From NCBI GenBank assembly GCA_946902985.2, contig OX336390.1, forward strand, positions 527,948,861-528,012,860: a stretch of DNA of 64,000 nt, in the 5' to 3' direction. The notes under the pieces are model-generated. The model made no database searches and was not told the DNA's origin. It worked only from the letters and a program-made list of their open reading frames with translations. Of this stretch, positions 12,101 through 23,125 are shown piece after piece. Each line of letters starts with the position of its first letter. Position 1 is the stretch's first letter. The position numbers were made by a program, and so were the translations under genes. This DNA is from Meconema thalassinum (lineage: Eukaryota; Arthropoda; Insecta; Orthoptera; Tettigoniidae).

Positions 12101-13257
12101 AGAAGATTGAAATTTAAATAATTTGATAAATTAAATTTTGGAATAAATCAATGAATTAAATAAATGGATGAATTAAAGATTGAATAAATAAACTGATTTA
12201 AATAAATTAATAGACGATTGTAATGATGATGAATAACTGAATTAGAAGGAGATAATTAACTAAAGAAGCTGATGATTAATGAATTTATATGGAATTAAAT
12301 AAATTTAATTGAGAGATAATTTGAAGGAATTGCAACTTGAGTTGAGAATTTAAATGATGTAATGGTGATGAATTAATGATTCTGACAGGAATATGTAGAA
12401 TTTTGAAGTGAGAATTAATGTGAGAAATGTTTAATTTTGATGATGACGATAACGATGACCAATGAGCCATGAATTTTCTGTAATTCACAGATAAGTAATT
12501 GTGAATGACAATGTAAATAGTGTAAATTAATTATTCGATGTTTAGGAGCATTTGACTAACATGTTCAACGTTTAAATTATGTCATGCAAGCCATAAAATA
12601 CTTGATATTTAATATATGTGATTATAATATGTGTATGTTTAGACAGATTAATATTTTTTTTTAAATCCACATTGATGATGTTAAATTAAAGAGAAATCAG
12701 GTCTCAGGTTTCACAAATGTCAGTGACGAAAGACATAGTGCTACAGTGATCCTGAGAACCCAAGAGAACTTTAGAGATTTTTCTTGTTATGTGGATGAAA
12801 TAATTTTGGATTAGAAAAGAGATGGTTCGATTTTTGGACAATGACAATTTAACGTTGGCATTCGACCATACTCTCAGGTAGGAGTTATATTTAAAATGTC
12901 TGTCTGACTATCAAAGTGAAATAAATTTGTTTTTATCTTAGTTGTGATCTGATGATGGTGTGATGTTCCTTTTTCTTTCCTTGTTTTGAGTAAGGCTTAA
13001 CCGGAAAGGAAGTGGTTTGCTAGGAATTCAGTTGATGGCGCCCATTTATATTTGCATTATTTCTATTAAACTTAAGCCCGTAACGACCCTAGAGATACTT
13101 TGTCTCGTGATACCCACTGCTTTTTCGATAACTCAGCTGAATTTCCGACACATTCCTTATTTGACTAGAGGTTCATTTAACTCCGCTCTGTCCCGGAACT
13201 CCAGGAATGCGATGTTATAGCAGATGGGTCATCGCATCCCCAGGACGAACGGGTACA
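9130..13257 (+). repeat. 3' LTR of giant-LTR element (4128 bp)
   Basis: This is a direct repeat of 1957-6082 with a few substitutions and small indels, for example in T runs near 10780 and 12655. It ends GGGTACA and is followed by the target copy GTAC. A TATA-like and an AATAAA signal lie about 350 bp before its end, as in the 5' copy. Confidence 0.9.
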
Positions 13258-14589
13258 GTACATAGGCGTCTATCGTAGGCGAACTGTCTCTCGGGCAATG
13301 GGCAATGGCTCAACACATTCCTGAAGTTCAGGATGGCCCCGAGCTACTCTCCTAATGCTGAGTAATGAATAATGATCCAGCTCACTCCGTCTTAGACGAA
13401 GGGCCTCATCTGTCGTAGACTAAAGGATGTTTGGATGGATACCTGGATGGGCGTTCCACTGACGACAAGTACTATTTCACTGTGCTTTTTTGTAGACTAT
13501 GTGACTATTATACATTGTCTCTATATGTTGGGTCGTGTCGTCTTTTCGGATGCCTAAACGCGGTTCCGTTTATATAGATTCATGTACAAATGCCTTTGTT
13601 AATGTGTGTCGACATCTTGGGAATGGCTGAACACGCTTCCACCTGTTTAACACTGCGTATGAATGTCTGCGTTATTGTGCACATGATTTGTATAATGTAT
13701 TTCGGGGGTGTTTTGTGTTTGCTTTAGAGCGATCCTATCCTGTACGGATGTTGGCCGCCGCATGTGGCCTCGTGTTTTGTGGGCCCTGCTATTGTAGCTG
13801 TGAAGTACTGCAACGTCAGTGTATGTGTAACTTGCTTAGCGCGTGCCTGGAAGGCGCTATCGCTGACTCGGTTTAAGCATTGTGTTACCTCTTCCGCCTG
13901 TGGTTACATAACTCCTGCCGGCCTGTGTACTGTCTATATGTTGAAATCCTTACCTGCTATGTGTGTCTAAGCATTTCGCAGTGTTGAACTTGGGCGCGTT
14001 ATGTATGGCAAGTCTAAAAATGAATATTACCCCTTGTTCCCTGTTTGATATTCTTTAACCCTTATATAATTTCTATTATCGTTCCCAAAGTGTCTCCCCT
14101 GTGTATTTGTGGAATTTTCCCCATGTGCTTGGGTGTACAAATGCTGATTAGTGTTGTCTGTTGGTACACAATTATGATGTTAACTTAATCACTGGGTGGG
14201 GTACAAACATACATATACAACATAGTATTATAAATTAATGCACTGTACAATTATATTGTTCCTGTAACATCCTCTCTGCACTCCTATGTAAAGGGATGTT
14301 CTTGTGCGTTAATTTTAAATATATGTGGACATCTCTGTATGTTTGGGGCTATTTCCTGTTTTTCTAATTTATGTAATTGTGTTGTATGGAATCTGTGTTA
14401 AGGGTGGGTTATTTACTTAGGACCGAGCTGAACCTGTTCTGTCTTTGGTTCGACTCCCGGCGTGATTGCCTAATGTGGCCGCTCGGGCCAGTTTTAATAC
14501 TGGTGACCGTGTATGGCAATTATTTATGTTTTATGTTCAAGGGGTGGCTTTTTGTCGCAGGACTCGTGCGAGTGTCATTTGTCGTGCAG
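13258..14589. other. TG-rich repeat-derived DNA, no gene seen
   Basis: The stretch is TG-rich on the plus strand and its short ORFs lack domains. It is probably the continuation of 936-1956. Around 14395-14480 it carries a motif (TTAAGGGTGGG... then a GAGCTGAACCTG segment) that recurs in the degenerate array at 15366-16230. Confidence 0.45.
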
Positions 14590-15234
14590 CTATCTTGGCG
14601 GCCCTGTGTGCCTAGCATCTGGTATTTGTAGTAGTGTGATTTTTGGCTTGTTAGGGCCGTATTTCGTGTTCGGGGTGGGTAGCAGGGTGATTTTTGGCTT
14701 GCTAGGCCCGTATCTTATGTTCGGGGTGGGTAATAGTGTGATTTTTGGCTTGGTCAGGGGCGGAGGGCTAAGTGGCCCCTGCCTGATTGCCATTCGCAAT
14801 TGTGTATGTGCAGCATGTAATTGCATGTATTGTTTCTTTAATCGGGTATGTTGTGTCCTCAATTGTGTGGCTTCATCCCTTAGTGACGTGTTAGCTGTGC
14901 GCATAAGTATATGTATCCTGTTGGGTAGAATATGTTCCTTAATTAGGCGGGTTTGTTCCCTGTGTAGTTCCTCATGCGTTGTATCTAGCTGCGTGCATTG
15001 ATTCCTTAAATGTGTAATTTCCGTGTTATCCCCCATGTGTCTTGCATCTAATCGTGTGTGTACCCCTTGGAATTGCGTGTATGCCTTGTTTAATAACTCG
15101 TGTGCCCTTTGTAATCGTGTTTGATCTGTGCTTAAACTCTTGTGCCATGTGTGCAATCTCCTGAAATCTTCCGTACCGATGCTTGTATTTATACCACTGA
15201 TGTGGGAGAATGCATGTGCTGAATGTGTTGCCAT
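14590..15234 (-). CDS. Coiled-coil ORF with C-terminal 19-residue repeats, unknown
   Basis: The 214-codon frame starts at an ATG (15234). Residues about 25-150 have repeated patterns of the type TQLxxxHTRL, consistent with coiled coil. The C-terminal 60 residues contain three copies of a unit beginning KPKITLLPTPN, encoded by a 57-bp DNA repeat at about 14630-14755. I do not recognise a family. Its minus orientation and composition resemble the gag side of the gypsy element downstream, so it could be a remnant Gag-like ORF. It could also be a chance frame kept open by repeats. Confidence 0.35.
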   Translation of the reverse strand: MATHSAHAFSHISGINTSIGTEDFRRLHTWHKSLSTDQTRLQRAHELLNKAYTQFQGVHTRLDARHMGDNTEITHLRNQCTQLDTTHEELHREQTRLIKEHILPNRIHILMRTANTSLRDEATQLRTQHTRLKKQYMQLHAAHTQLRMAIRQGPLSPPPLTKPKITLLPTPNIRYGPSKPKITLLPTPNTKYGPNKPKITLLQIPDARHTGPPR

Positions 15235-15365
15235 GATCCCTGTATGAATGTAAGTGCTGATCTATGAATGTGTAGCTCTAGAGTGTAGCTAGTAACTGTG
15301 TGATCGTGAGTAACTAGTTTATCTATGCCTAATGTATTAGTGCTTCAGTGTGAATTGTGTTTGTA

Positions 15366-16230
15366 CCTAGGGGGTGGGCGGGAGGGTAGTTTCCATACTA
15401 GTTTGGCTTTAGCGTAAGGCGGTACGGGGTTGAGTTAAACCCCTCCTGTCTTCGGTTTTAACTGCGCGCTGTTGCCAAATTTGTTATGGCAGCGCTTGCA
15501 CCAAATTCGCATTTGGTGGTCCCTCTTGCCAATTGTGTTAAGGGGGCTTGGAGGGTATTTAATTTTTCTACTTAATTGGCTATTGCGTGAGGTAACACGG
15601 AGTCGAGTTAAACCTGTTCTACCTATCAGTTTAACCCAGTCGCAGGGCAAGTTGTATTTGCCCTTTAAATTGCGACCCCCGGTGACTCCACCAAATTGTA
15701 TTTGGTGGCCCCTTTTTGCCAATTTGTGTACATGTTAAGGGTAGGGCGGGAGGGTAATTTCTCATGCTTGGCTTGCGATAGTGGGAGGTTCGTCAGGACC
15801 GAACTGAACTGTACTATCACCAGTTCAACCCCGGTGCTAATGTCAACCTGTGTGACAGCACCGACAGGACGCCTTCATCAAATTTGTGTGGATGTTAAGG
15901 AAGGAGTGGGTGGGTAGCTTTCTTACTTGCTTGGCTTGCGATAGGTGGTACGGAGTCGAGTTAAACCTGTTCTGCCTATCGGTTTAACCCTGTCGCAGGG
16001 CAAGTTGTATTTGCCCTTTGAATTGCGACGCCCGGAATTCTCCGTTCGCACCTATATGTGTTTAAGGGGTGCGTTTTCTTTACTTGCTTGGCTGCGAGAG
16101 GGTGGCAACCGTATTAAACCGTACTATCCCGGTTTAATCTACCCAGCGCTTGGTCAGTTGTATTGGTCAAACTAATTGCGCTGGGCCGGCGCCCCCACCA
16201 AATTGTATTGCTCTGGGGGGTTGGTAGCTC
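15366..16230. repeat. Degenerate tandem array of about 155-195-bp hairpin-forming units
   Basis: About five units start with a GGGTGGG/GGAGGGTA-like header near 15366, 15541, 15735, 15895 and 16051. Each then carries CTTGGCTTGCGATAG-like sequence. Several units hold two short inverted repeats, such as GAGTTAAAC...GTTTAACCC and GGGCAAG...TTGCCC. Units are clearly related but diverged. It may be the untranslated region of a decayed retroelement. Confidence 0.6.
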
Positions 16231-16394
16231 GAGTTAGGGTGGTGTTGTCTAAAAGTCACTGTACTTGGCTGCAAGGTAATGGCGTGAGTTCAGTGAGGTA
16301 GAGAATGAATGGAACTGGCAAGCGGCCGGTGGACCGTGCTTACTGAGCGAAATGCTGACAATATTTTAAAAGGTTAAATGACAGACAAGTAACA

Positions 16395-16460
16395 CAGTCG
16401 GCGTGGCGCAGCTGATCAGAGCTTGCTGGCTGAGGGCCAGAGTTCGAGCAGAGGGTCCAA
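16395..16460 (+). mobile_element. Possible tRNA-like SINE head
   Basis: The sequence GGCGTGGCGCAGCTGATCAG, followed after about 25 bp by AGAGTTCGAGC, has the spacing of box A and box B. No intact cloverleaf or clear target duplication was found, so I treat it as a SINE fragment at low confidence. Confidence 0.3.
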
Positions 16461-17109
16461 GAAATACAAGAATGCAGTTTAAGAGAGTTACAATGGTTTT
16501 AATTATTGTAAGTGTGAAGTGTGCAAAGACTGAGTGAGATGAATACAGGTATTAGGTTTGGAATAGAGAGGATTGACTTAAGGACAACACTTACCGGACT
16601 GTAGAGCGGTCGAACGGGCGTCAGACAGCAACTCCATGTGCGAAAGATCATCGGTTCCTGCTGTGGCTTGTATTTAAGTGAATTGTCCATGTTTGTGTAA
16701 TTTAGTCAGCAGATTCCTGCCCTACATAGCAGGAAGCTAACTGTTTAGACTTAAGTTGTAAGAGTTACCACAAATGTGTGTAATTGGCTTGCCAGACCGA
16801 GTGTACTTCCGATGGCCAGATGTTTCCTGTTGTTAGTTCCTCTTAGGGCTTGTGGCGTGAAATGGGGTGAAGGGTGACGAAAGGGGCCGATAGGGGGTGG
16901 CCATGCCCTGTGGGAACCCCAGGGTATAACAGTATGTTCATTGAAAACAACGCAGTTGTACACGCTTGCCAGATATAAACATTGAATTTGAATTAATTTT
17001 GCATGCATTTCTTCAGTTTCATAGTTGCAAATTTTACATACCACCATTAACTTATTTATATTGATAGCAATGCACGCTCTGCTTATGATAGTCAATATAG
17101 CCTGGATTT
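16461..17109. other. Spacer without recognisable genes
   Basis: I found only short ORFs without domains here. The ORF at 16751-17095 on the minus strand has no recognised motif and is not supported as a gene. Confidence 0.5.
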
Positions 17110-17680
17110 AGTGGAATTGTTCGAGTCTTCTGTCTTTTGACTGGTTTGATGCTGCCCTCCATACCTCCTTGTCCTGAGCTAATCGTTTCATCTCCCTTAG
17201 CTACCACACCCTACATCCGAGGCAATCTGTTTAACATATTCTAACATTGGTCTACCTCTACAGTTCTTGTCCTCGACCCTTCCTTCCATAACTAAGCTTG
17301 ATATTCCTGAGTGTCTTAGTATGTGTCCTACCAACCTATCTCGTCTCTTCATTAGCAGTCGCCAGAAACATCTCTCTTCTCCCACTCGTCTTAATATATC
17401 TTCATTTGTAAACATATCTACCCATCTGATCTTCATCATTCTCCTGTAACACCACATTTCAAACGTTTCAATTCTCCTCTTTTCTGCTACACCAATGGTC
17501 CAAGTTTCACTTCCATAGAGTGCCATGCTCCAGACAAATGCTTTCAAAAATGACTTCCTAATACCTAAATCTATATTCGATATCAACAGTTCCCTTTTCT
17601 GTAGACATGCTTTCCTGGTCTGAGCCAACCTACTTTTTGTCTTGCCAGTATTATTTTTATCATTGCTGTTCTTTCAATTG
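17110..17680 (-). pseudogene. 5'-truncated LINE reverse-transcriptase tail
   Basis: The minus-strand frame 17628-17197 encodes the region after the RT catalytic core of a non-LTR retrotransposon. It contains the segment ALYGSETWTI, then FEMWCYRRMMKIRW, then GEERCFWRLL and LVGHILRHSG, which are typical of insect endonuclease-reverse transcriptase ORFs. A stop interrupts it (after DVGCGS), but homologous sense continues in another frame (MKRLAQDKEVWRAASN) to about 17110. The RT active site and the endonuclease are missing, so this is a dead-on-arrival copy. Confidence 0.75.
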
Positions 17681-18736
17681 ATTTCGTGATGAACATTTTG
17701 TGCAAAAAATGGCGCAATATCACTTTGGGCAAATGTAGGTCGATTATAACTTAATTTTACAGGATTTGGTTATAGAGCGGGGGGGGGGGGGGGAGACTAC
17801 AGCCCCAGGGCCCGTCGCCGCCCCCACGCCCCTGCTAATAGTATATAGCTCAATGGCCTACACATTAAAAAATCCAACATGGCGACCAATCGAAATATTT
17901 GGACGGTTCTCAATATCTAGAAATCTATTCCAGCAATCAAACTGGAATTTTGTATGTTGATAGAGGCAATTAACAAAAGTAGGATATATGAAAATAGGCT
18001 GTATAGTTCTTCACGAAACTACTTGTTAATTATGTAATTAAATGAAAATTGTATATCCAATGCAAAGGTAAGGTTATAATTGCTTTGGAATGGAGTTTCG
18101 ACTCCCATAGTGCACTGGCTTGCCCGTGACGCGGATACACATGTATCAAATACGTCTTGCAATGGCCTTCCCAGTGTGCACTAGACAGTGTCTTGGTGAG
18201 TTGTGCTTTAACCGACTGAAGAGCCCAATAGCACACCGGGGCGAAACGCTGTCATCTTGTTGAGTTATGCCGGAACATTTAGCACTATTTGTGTTTAAAT
18301 ATATTAAATGAAAAGGCAACATTTTTACATGTTGTATTGAGTACGTACTTATTAGTGCTGTACAATAGTAGTAAATGCAAGTCATTGTTTGCTGAACATC
18401 TTGGTCAAAGTAAGTAAGCTGTTTGACTGTCTTGATCCGTTATCAGGAAGAGCTTCTGAGCTAAGATCTTTGCTTTTTTTCAGAAAGACGTCTGTACAGA
18501 ACTGTACTATAGGACAATGACTCATCATCCCAATAATGTTCGCGCTGCGCCTACACTAGCTTTGTAGAGAGCGCGCGTAGACAGAATCATTATTTTGCAA
18601 ATCGCAGTACGTTTCCGTCATTTTTTTTCTGAAAGCGATTCGAATAGTTCTACTGTATTAATAAACATGAATTGTTGTTTTCTCCTTATTATCCCAATTC
18701 CTAAAACTGAAAATAAAAGTAAATTCAAAATCAATA
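17681..18736. other. Spacer with poly(G) run
   Basis: A G homopolymer of about 16 lies near 17779-17795. The rest has only short ORFs without domains. Confidence 0.5.
18724..18736. repeat. Target duplication of Foldback-like element, left copy
   Basis: TTCAAAATCAATA here is repeated exactly at 35781-35793, just outside the palindrome. One or two of the 13 bases may belong to the element. Confidence 0.55.
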
Positions 18737-19431
18737 GGATGGTATATTGGCTTTCACGACCAGTGAATTATAAAACTTAGCAAATCTTCTAGGTTTGTGC
18801 CGTGTCTTGTGTGGGGTTTCGCCTAGGACAACAAGTGGGCTCATCGGTGGGCTCTTGGTGTCCCCTCACGGACACCCACGGGAGTAGCGAACTGCGCGCC
18901 ACCTCCCATTATATAAGGTGCAACTGCACCTCTTGACTGCGAGAACTAAAAGTTCAAGCAGCCTCAACCTCTCTATGAAGGCTTCCAAAAAGATGGTATA
19001 TTGGCTTTCACGGCCAGTGAATTAAAACTCAGCAAATCTTCTAGGTTTGTGCCGTATCTTGTGTGGGGTTTTGCCTAGGACACCAAGTTGGCTCATCGGC
19101 GGGCTCTTGGTGTCCCCGCCCAGACCCCCACGGGAGTAGCGAACTGCGCGCCACCTCCCATTATATAAGGTGCAACTGCATCTCTTGACTGCGAGAACTA
19201 AAAGTTCAAGCAGCCTCAACCTCTCTATGAAGGCTTCCAAAAAGATGGTATATTGGCTTTCACGGCCAGTGAATTAAAACTCAGCAACTCTTCTAGGTTT
19301 GTGCCGTGTCTTGTGTGGAGTTTCGTCTAGGACACGAAGTTGGCTCATCGGCGGGCGCTTGGTGTCCCCGCCCGGACCCCCACTGGAGTAGCGAACTGCG
19401 CGCCACCTCCAATTATATAAGGTGCAACTTT
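18737..19431 (+). repeat. Foldback-like element, left arm (tandem ~250-bp units)
   Basis: Units begin GATGGTATATTGGCTTTCAC at 18738, 18992 and 19243, a period of about 250-254 bp; the third is partial. Each contains its own small inverted repeat around GGACACCAAG...CTTGGTGTCC. The arm runs to about 19431 and then the same units continue in reverse orientation. Long inverted arms built of tandem repeats define Foldback elements. No transposase is encoded. Confidence 0.7.
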
Positions 19432-19740
19432 CCAACTTGGTGTCCTAGCTTTTAGTTCTCGCAGTCAAGAGGTGCTGTTGCACCTTATATAATGGGAGGT
19501 GGCGCGCAGTTCGCTACTCCAGTGGGGGTCCGGGCGGGGACCCCAAGAGCCCGCCGATGAGCCAACTTGGTGTCCTAGGCGAAACCCCACACAAGATACG
19601 GCACAAACCTAGAAGATTTGCTGAGTTTTAATTCACTGGCCGTGAAAGCCAATATACCATCTTTTTGGAAGCCTTCATAGCGAGGTTGAGGCTGCTTGAG
19701 CTTTTAGTTCTCGCAGTCAAGAGGTGCAGTTGCACCTTAT
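19432..19740 (-). repeat. Foldback-like element, right arm, inner part
   Basis: This is the inverted copy of the left-arm units. It starts after a short junction at about 19432 and stops at GCACCTTAT, where the gypsy element is inserted. Its continuation is 35387-35780, and the four bases TTAT are present on both sides of the gypsy. Confidence 0.7.
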
Positions 19741-20622
19741 TGTTTTAGATCCCTTATTGGGGGGTGGTTGGATCTAAAACGGAAGAGTTATTGTGTTAAT
19801 TTATAAAGAAGTGCCAAAAAGGGGGTAGCTTCCCGTAGTCGGGCAAGCTGACCAGTGTAGAGTGTTGTTTAGTGTTAGGGTGCTAGGGGTTGCTCTTATA
19901 AAAGATCTAGGTGTATTTTAGGGGATGGACTTAGCGTATAGGTCAACGCGCTGGTCGTCCAGCTGGCTGGTTAGATAATCGACTTGCACGCGTCAGCTAT
20001 ATGGCGCGCGCCGCTCCTGGCAGTCAGGCCTGTACGGGAATACAATGATGCTTGCACTAGCAAGTATCTGGCTACTGTAAGTCACGTCTAACCGTGACGG
20101 AGAGTTCAGGAAGGGAGTTAGGGCGTAAAGAAGCGTGTAAACAGTAATGCAGGTGTAATGTACTGACCAAGTGTTTATTGGCCAGTAATATTGAATTATG
20201 AGTCCCTTTTAAGGGATGTAGTGATGTTACAATGTGTACAAACTTGTCTATACAAATTGGGGGTACGGGTTACAAAGTATAGGATTCTGAACACCTGCTG
20301 ACTCACTCACCTGATGATACCAGCATAGCCTCCGGCCGTCACACTGTAAGACTGATAATTGAGAGCCTGACCTCCTTAAGACGCCCTCTTATATTCTTCG
20401 GCGCTTTGCTGTCAGCATTGTGCTGAATAGATGTCCTAGTTAATTGTGTGTCGCTGTTTTGTGGTAGTGATGCAAGGATTGGGCCAGCTTTCCAGAATGG
20501 CTAGCTGTCCTTGCGGTGTTAGTAGATGTTGGTCTGGACTTACAAGGATTGCCAGTTAGGAGATTTAAATAGATGATGGGGGGATGGTCTCCAAGGGGTG
20601 CATACCCCTGGGGTACTGTACA
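19741..20622 (-). repeat. 3' LTR of gypsy element
   Basis: This is the direct repeat of 34505-35386. On the minus strand it starts TGTACAGTACCCC and ends ATCTAAAACA. A minus-strand AATAAA appears as TTTATT near 20176. Confidence 0.92.
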
Positions 20623-20636
20623 AGCCTCTTCCCCTA
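20623..20636 (-). other. Polypurine tract of gypsy element
   Basis: On the minus strand the sequence immediately before the 3' LTR is AATAGGGGAAGAGGCT, a polypurine tract in the expected position for plus-strand priming. Confidence 0.7.
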
Positions 20637-22934
20637 TTTAGTTCGCGTCCCCGCGAACGGGAACGGAACTTGGGGTTGGGATGTTGATGTTATAGATGTA
20701 GTCGATGTGGTTGTTTTTGAAGTCCCCTCGTATCTTCTGTAGATGTCTTCCTCGTCGTCGTCGTCGTCGTCGTCGTCGTGTGGTGATGTCGTGTTGATGT
20801 GTGTGCGTGAGATCAGCTCGTATTCAGAGGGGAGGGTTATGGGATATACATATATACATAACATTGACATTGGCATAAAAATATTGCAACAGAAATCGAC
20901 ATTGGCATTTTGGAAGTTTGATGGAGAAAAAAAATACATGGTGCTGATGTTACATTGTTGTGCAGGGAGGAAAAAAACCCAGGGCCGAACGGATGATTGC
21001 GTCGTCCGCCCTATCTTAGGGAAAAAGTGCTCCCTGCAATAAGAAAGGTAGAAGAAAATAGAAAAAATGGGTGTTCCAGGGTATAATTTAAGGGAAATAT
21101 TCAAAAGGCATTTATTGGTTTGGGATAAAACGGAACACCCTGACAAATGGGGAAGTTAGAAGAAAGAAAAATGAAAGAAAACAAATCACAGACATTGTGT
21201 ACATGTAATCTTGAAAAATAGTATACTGTTTAATGTGATTTTGAGATGTGCATATATTAAGGTGTATGAATATCATTTGTCACTTCCGCAGACAATGTGG
21301 GGGTGCGGAGTATTCTTTGTACATTTGTAGGAGAATAATTGCCCGTGGGCGCATTAAGTTATAATCTTACATTTATCAATTACAATTATCTTATGGACTA
21401 ACTTAAGCGCGCTAAATTTCTTATAATTCTAGTTCATATGGTACCTCATTGTTATCCTTTCTAACTACAATTTATGCTAATAGCTTTGCCCCCTGTGGGT
21501 GGGCGCGGCTATCATGGCGACACAACCCGTCCTGTACATAAGGAGTCCGCGTTGTGTGGCCGTATGTCACCTCTCATGTTAGGTGAGATGTTTGCTAAAT
21601 GTTGATCCGACCTGCGGTAGGGTATATCCCACAGGCATATCTCCCCCGTGGTGCGGATTTATTACCTGTAAGCAAGAGGTGTGTAGAGGGGAGGAAATTG
21701 TGTGTGTGAGTGGGGGTTGTCAAGACGTGTATGGGCGTGGGCAAAATATTTACAGGGGGCTATATACAATGTCGCCACCTGTTTGTAAAGAAAATAAATT
21801 AATGACATGTATGTGTATATATGGGGTGTTCACCCTTGTTATGCGGCCTGTAAAACATGGTATCATGAGCCTGGTGCTCAACCCAGGGTTGCTACCTGGT
21901 AGCGGCTGCCGGTACCCAGTGGTCGGTTGTCGGCGCTGGACCGATACCTAGCGGGATGCAAGAGAATGTAACATGGTATATATATATAAGCATAACAGTA
22001 GCAATGATATATCCATAAGAAATCTAGGGAGTGCCCATATTGGCGCCACTCTCTACGCTGATAAAAATAATGTCCATACTTATGGCTGTAAATCAAGCAA
22101 ATATAAGATTAATATCCCTGTCCATATGAAATTGTTTTACTCCTGTCTACCAACGTGCTAGTGTACTCCTGTCTGCCACTAACCTTATGTCTACTTATAG
22201 ACTATAGATATGAAAAGTGGCTCCAAATATCGCCTTAATCTAGTGTTGTCTAACCTAATGTATTATCCTAACACCTTTTATCGTACTATGTTATCGGGCT
22301 TATCCCGGTAGCGAAATTTTAGTTACCGGGTGCCGAGATATTCTATCTTAATCTATTGTATTATAATGTGTTATCTTAATGTGTTGTCGGTCTTATTATG
22401 ATTAAAAATTAAAAAATAAAAATAAATGGCTACTACTATTAAGCCGAATGGATGGCCTTATTCTATTGCCGAAATGTGCTGTGCCATTACCTGGCAACAG
22501 CGGTCAGTAAATTTGCTTAATCCTAGGTTGCGTGTCAAATGCAACCGTCTTACAGCTAAAATTTCGACCAGGGCGATCGCCCGGGGCAGGTTTTACCCTC
22601 CCCAGATCACCACCCGCACGAGTCCTAGAAACACCGGTTGTCTCTAGAATCGCCGGATTCCGCCCCCTTAATTCTAGTTGTCGACGTCTATTCTAGGTGA
22701 TTATGAACTAGTATTAACCTAGTCACAGGCGGCTACGTTGCCACAAAGCAAAACGTTTCGCCTGCTGTACCATCCTGCTCGTTGCCATTGTTGTCCATAT
22801 GTTGTCATAGTTGGGTCTGCCCACTGTAACCCCTGTAGACAGCTCGTTGCATGTCTATTTAATGCCCTCTGACTGCCCGATGCGTCGCCATTTATGTGGG
22901 CATTGGACATTGTCCAATGGCATAATGTTATCTT

Positions 22935-23125
22935 CGCCTTCATTGGCAATCGTAGTCTGCTTTTCGCAGTAATATTTCTCTTCGCCTTTATCGGCCGCAG
23001 TAGTGTGCTGTCGCAATAATATTTCTCTTCGCCTTTATCGGCCGCAGTAGTATGCTTTTCGCAATAATATTTCTCTTCGCCTTTATCGGCCGCAGTAGTA
23101 TGCTTTTCGCAATAATATTTCACTC
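22935..23125. repeat. Minisatellite, about 51-bp unit, 3-4 copies
   Basis: Units share the core AATATTTCTCTTCGCCTTTA followed by TCGGCCGCAGTAGT. The first unit is more diverged. Just upstream, near 22900-22920, is a short perfect inverted repeat CATTGGACA-T-TGTCCAATG. The minus-strand ORF here (22719-23123) is a product of the repeat. Confidence 0.75.

Larger units (their letters stand above)
1957..13257 (+). mobile_element. Non-autonomous LTR retrotransposon with 4.1-kb LTRs
   Basis: The element consists of two directly repeated LTRs (1957-6082 and 9130-13257), each beginning TGTACCC and ending GGGTACA, around a 3.05-kb interior. The 4-bp duplication GTAC flanks it (1953-1956 and 13258-13261), as left by a DDE integrase. 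By eye I count about 19 differences between the LTRs, roughly 99.5 percent identity, so insertion was recent. The interior encodes only a Gag-like protein; there is no protease, RT, RNase H or integrase. It must have moved using another element's enzymes. Each LTR is longer than the interior, which is unusual. Confidence 0.92.

Noticed and set aside
20634..21146. Envelope-like gene next to the gypsy 3' LTR
   Set aside because: 170 codons with a poly-Asp tail made by a TCG microsatellite; no signal peptide, transmembrane or fusion features.
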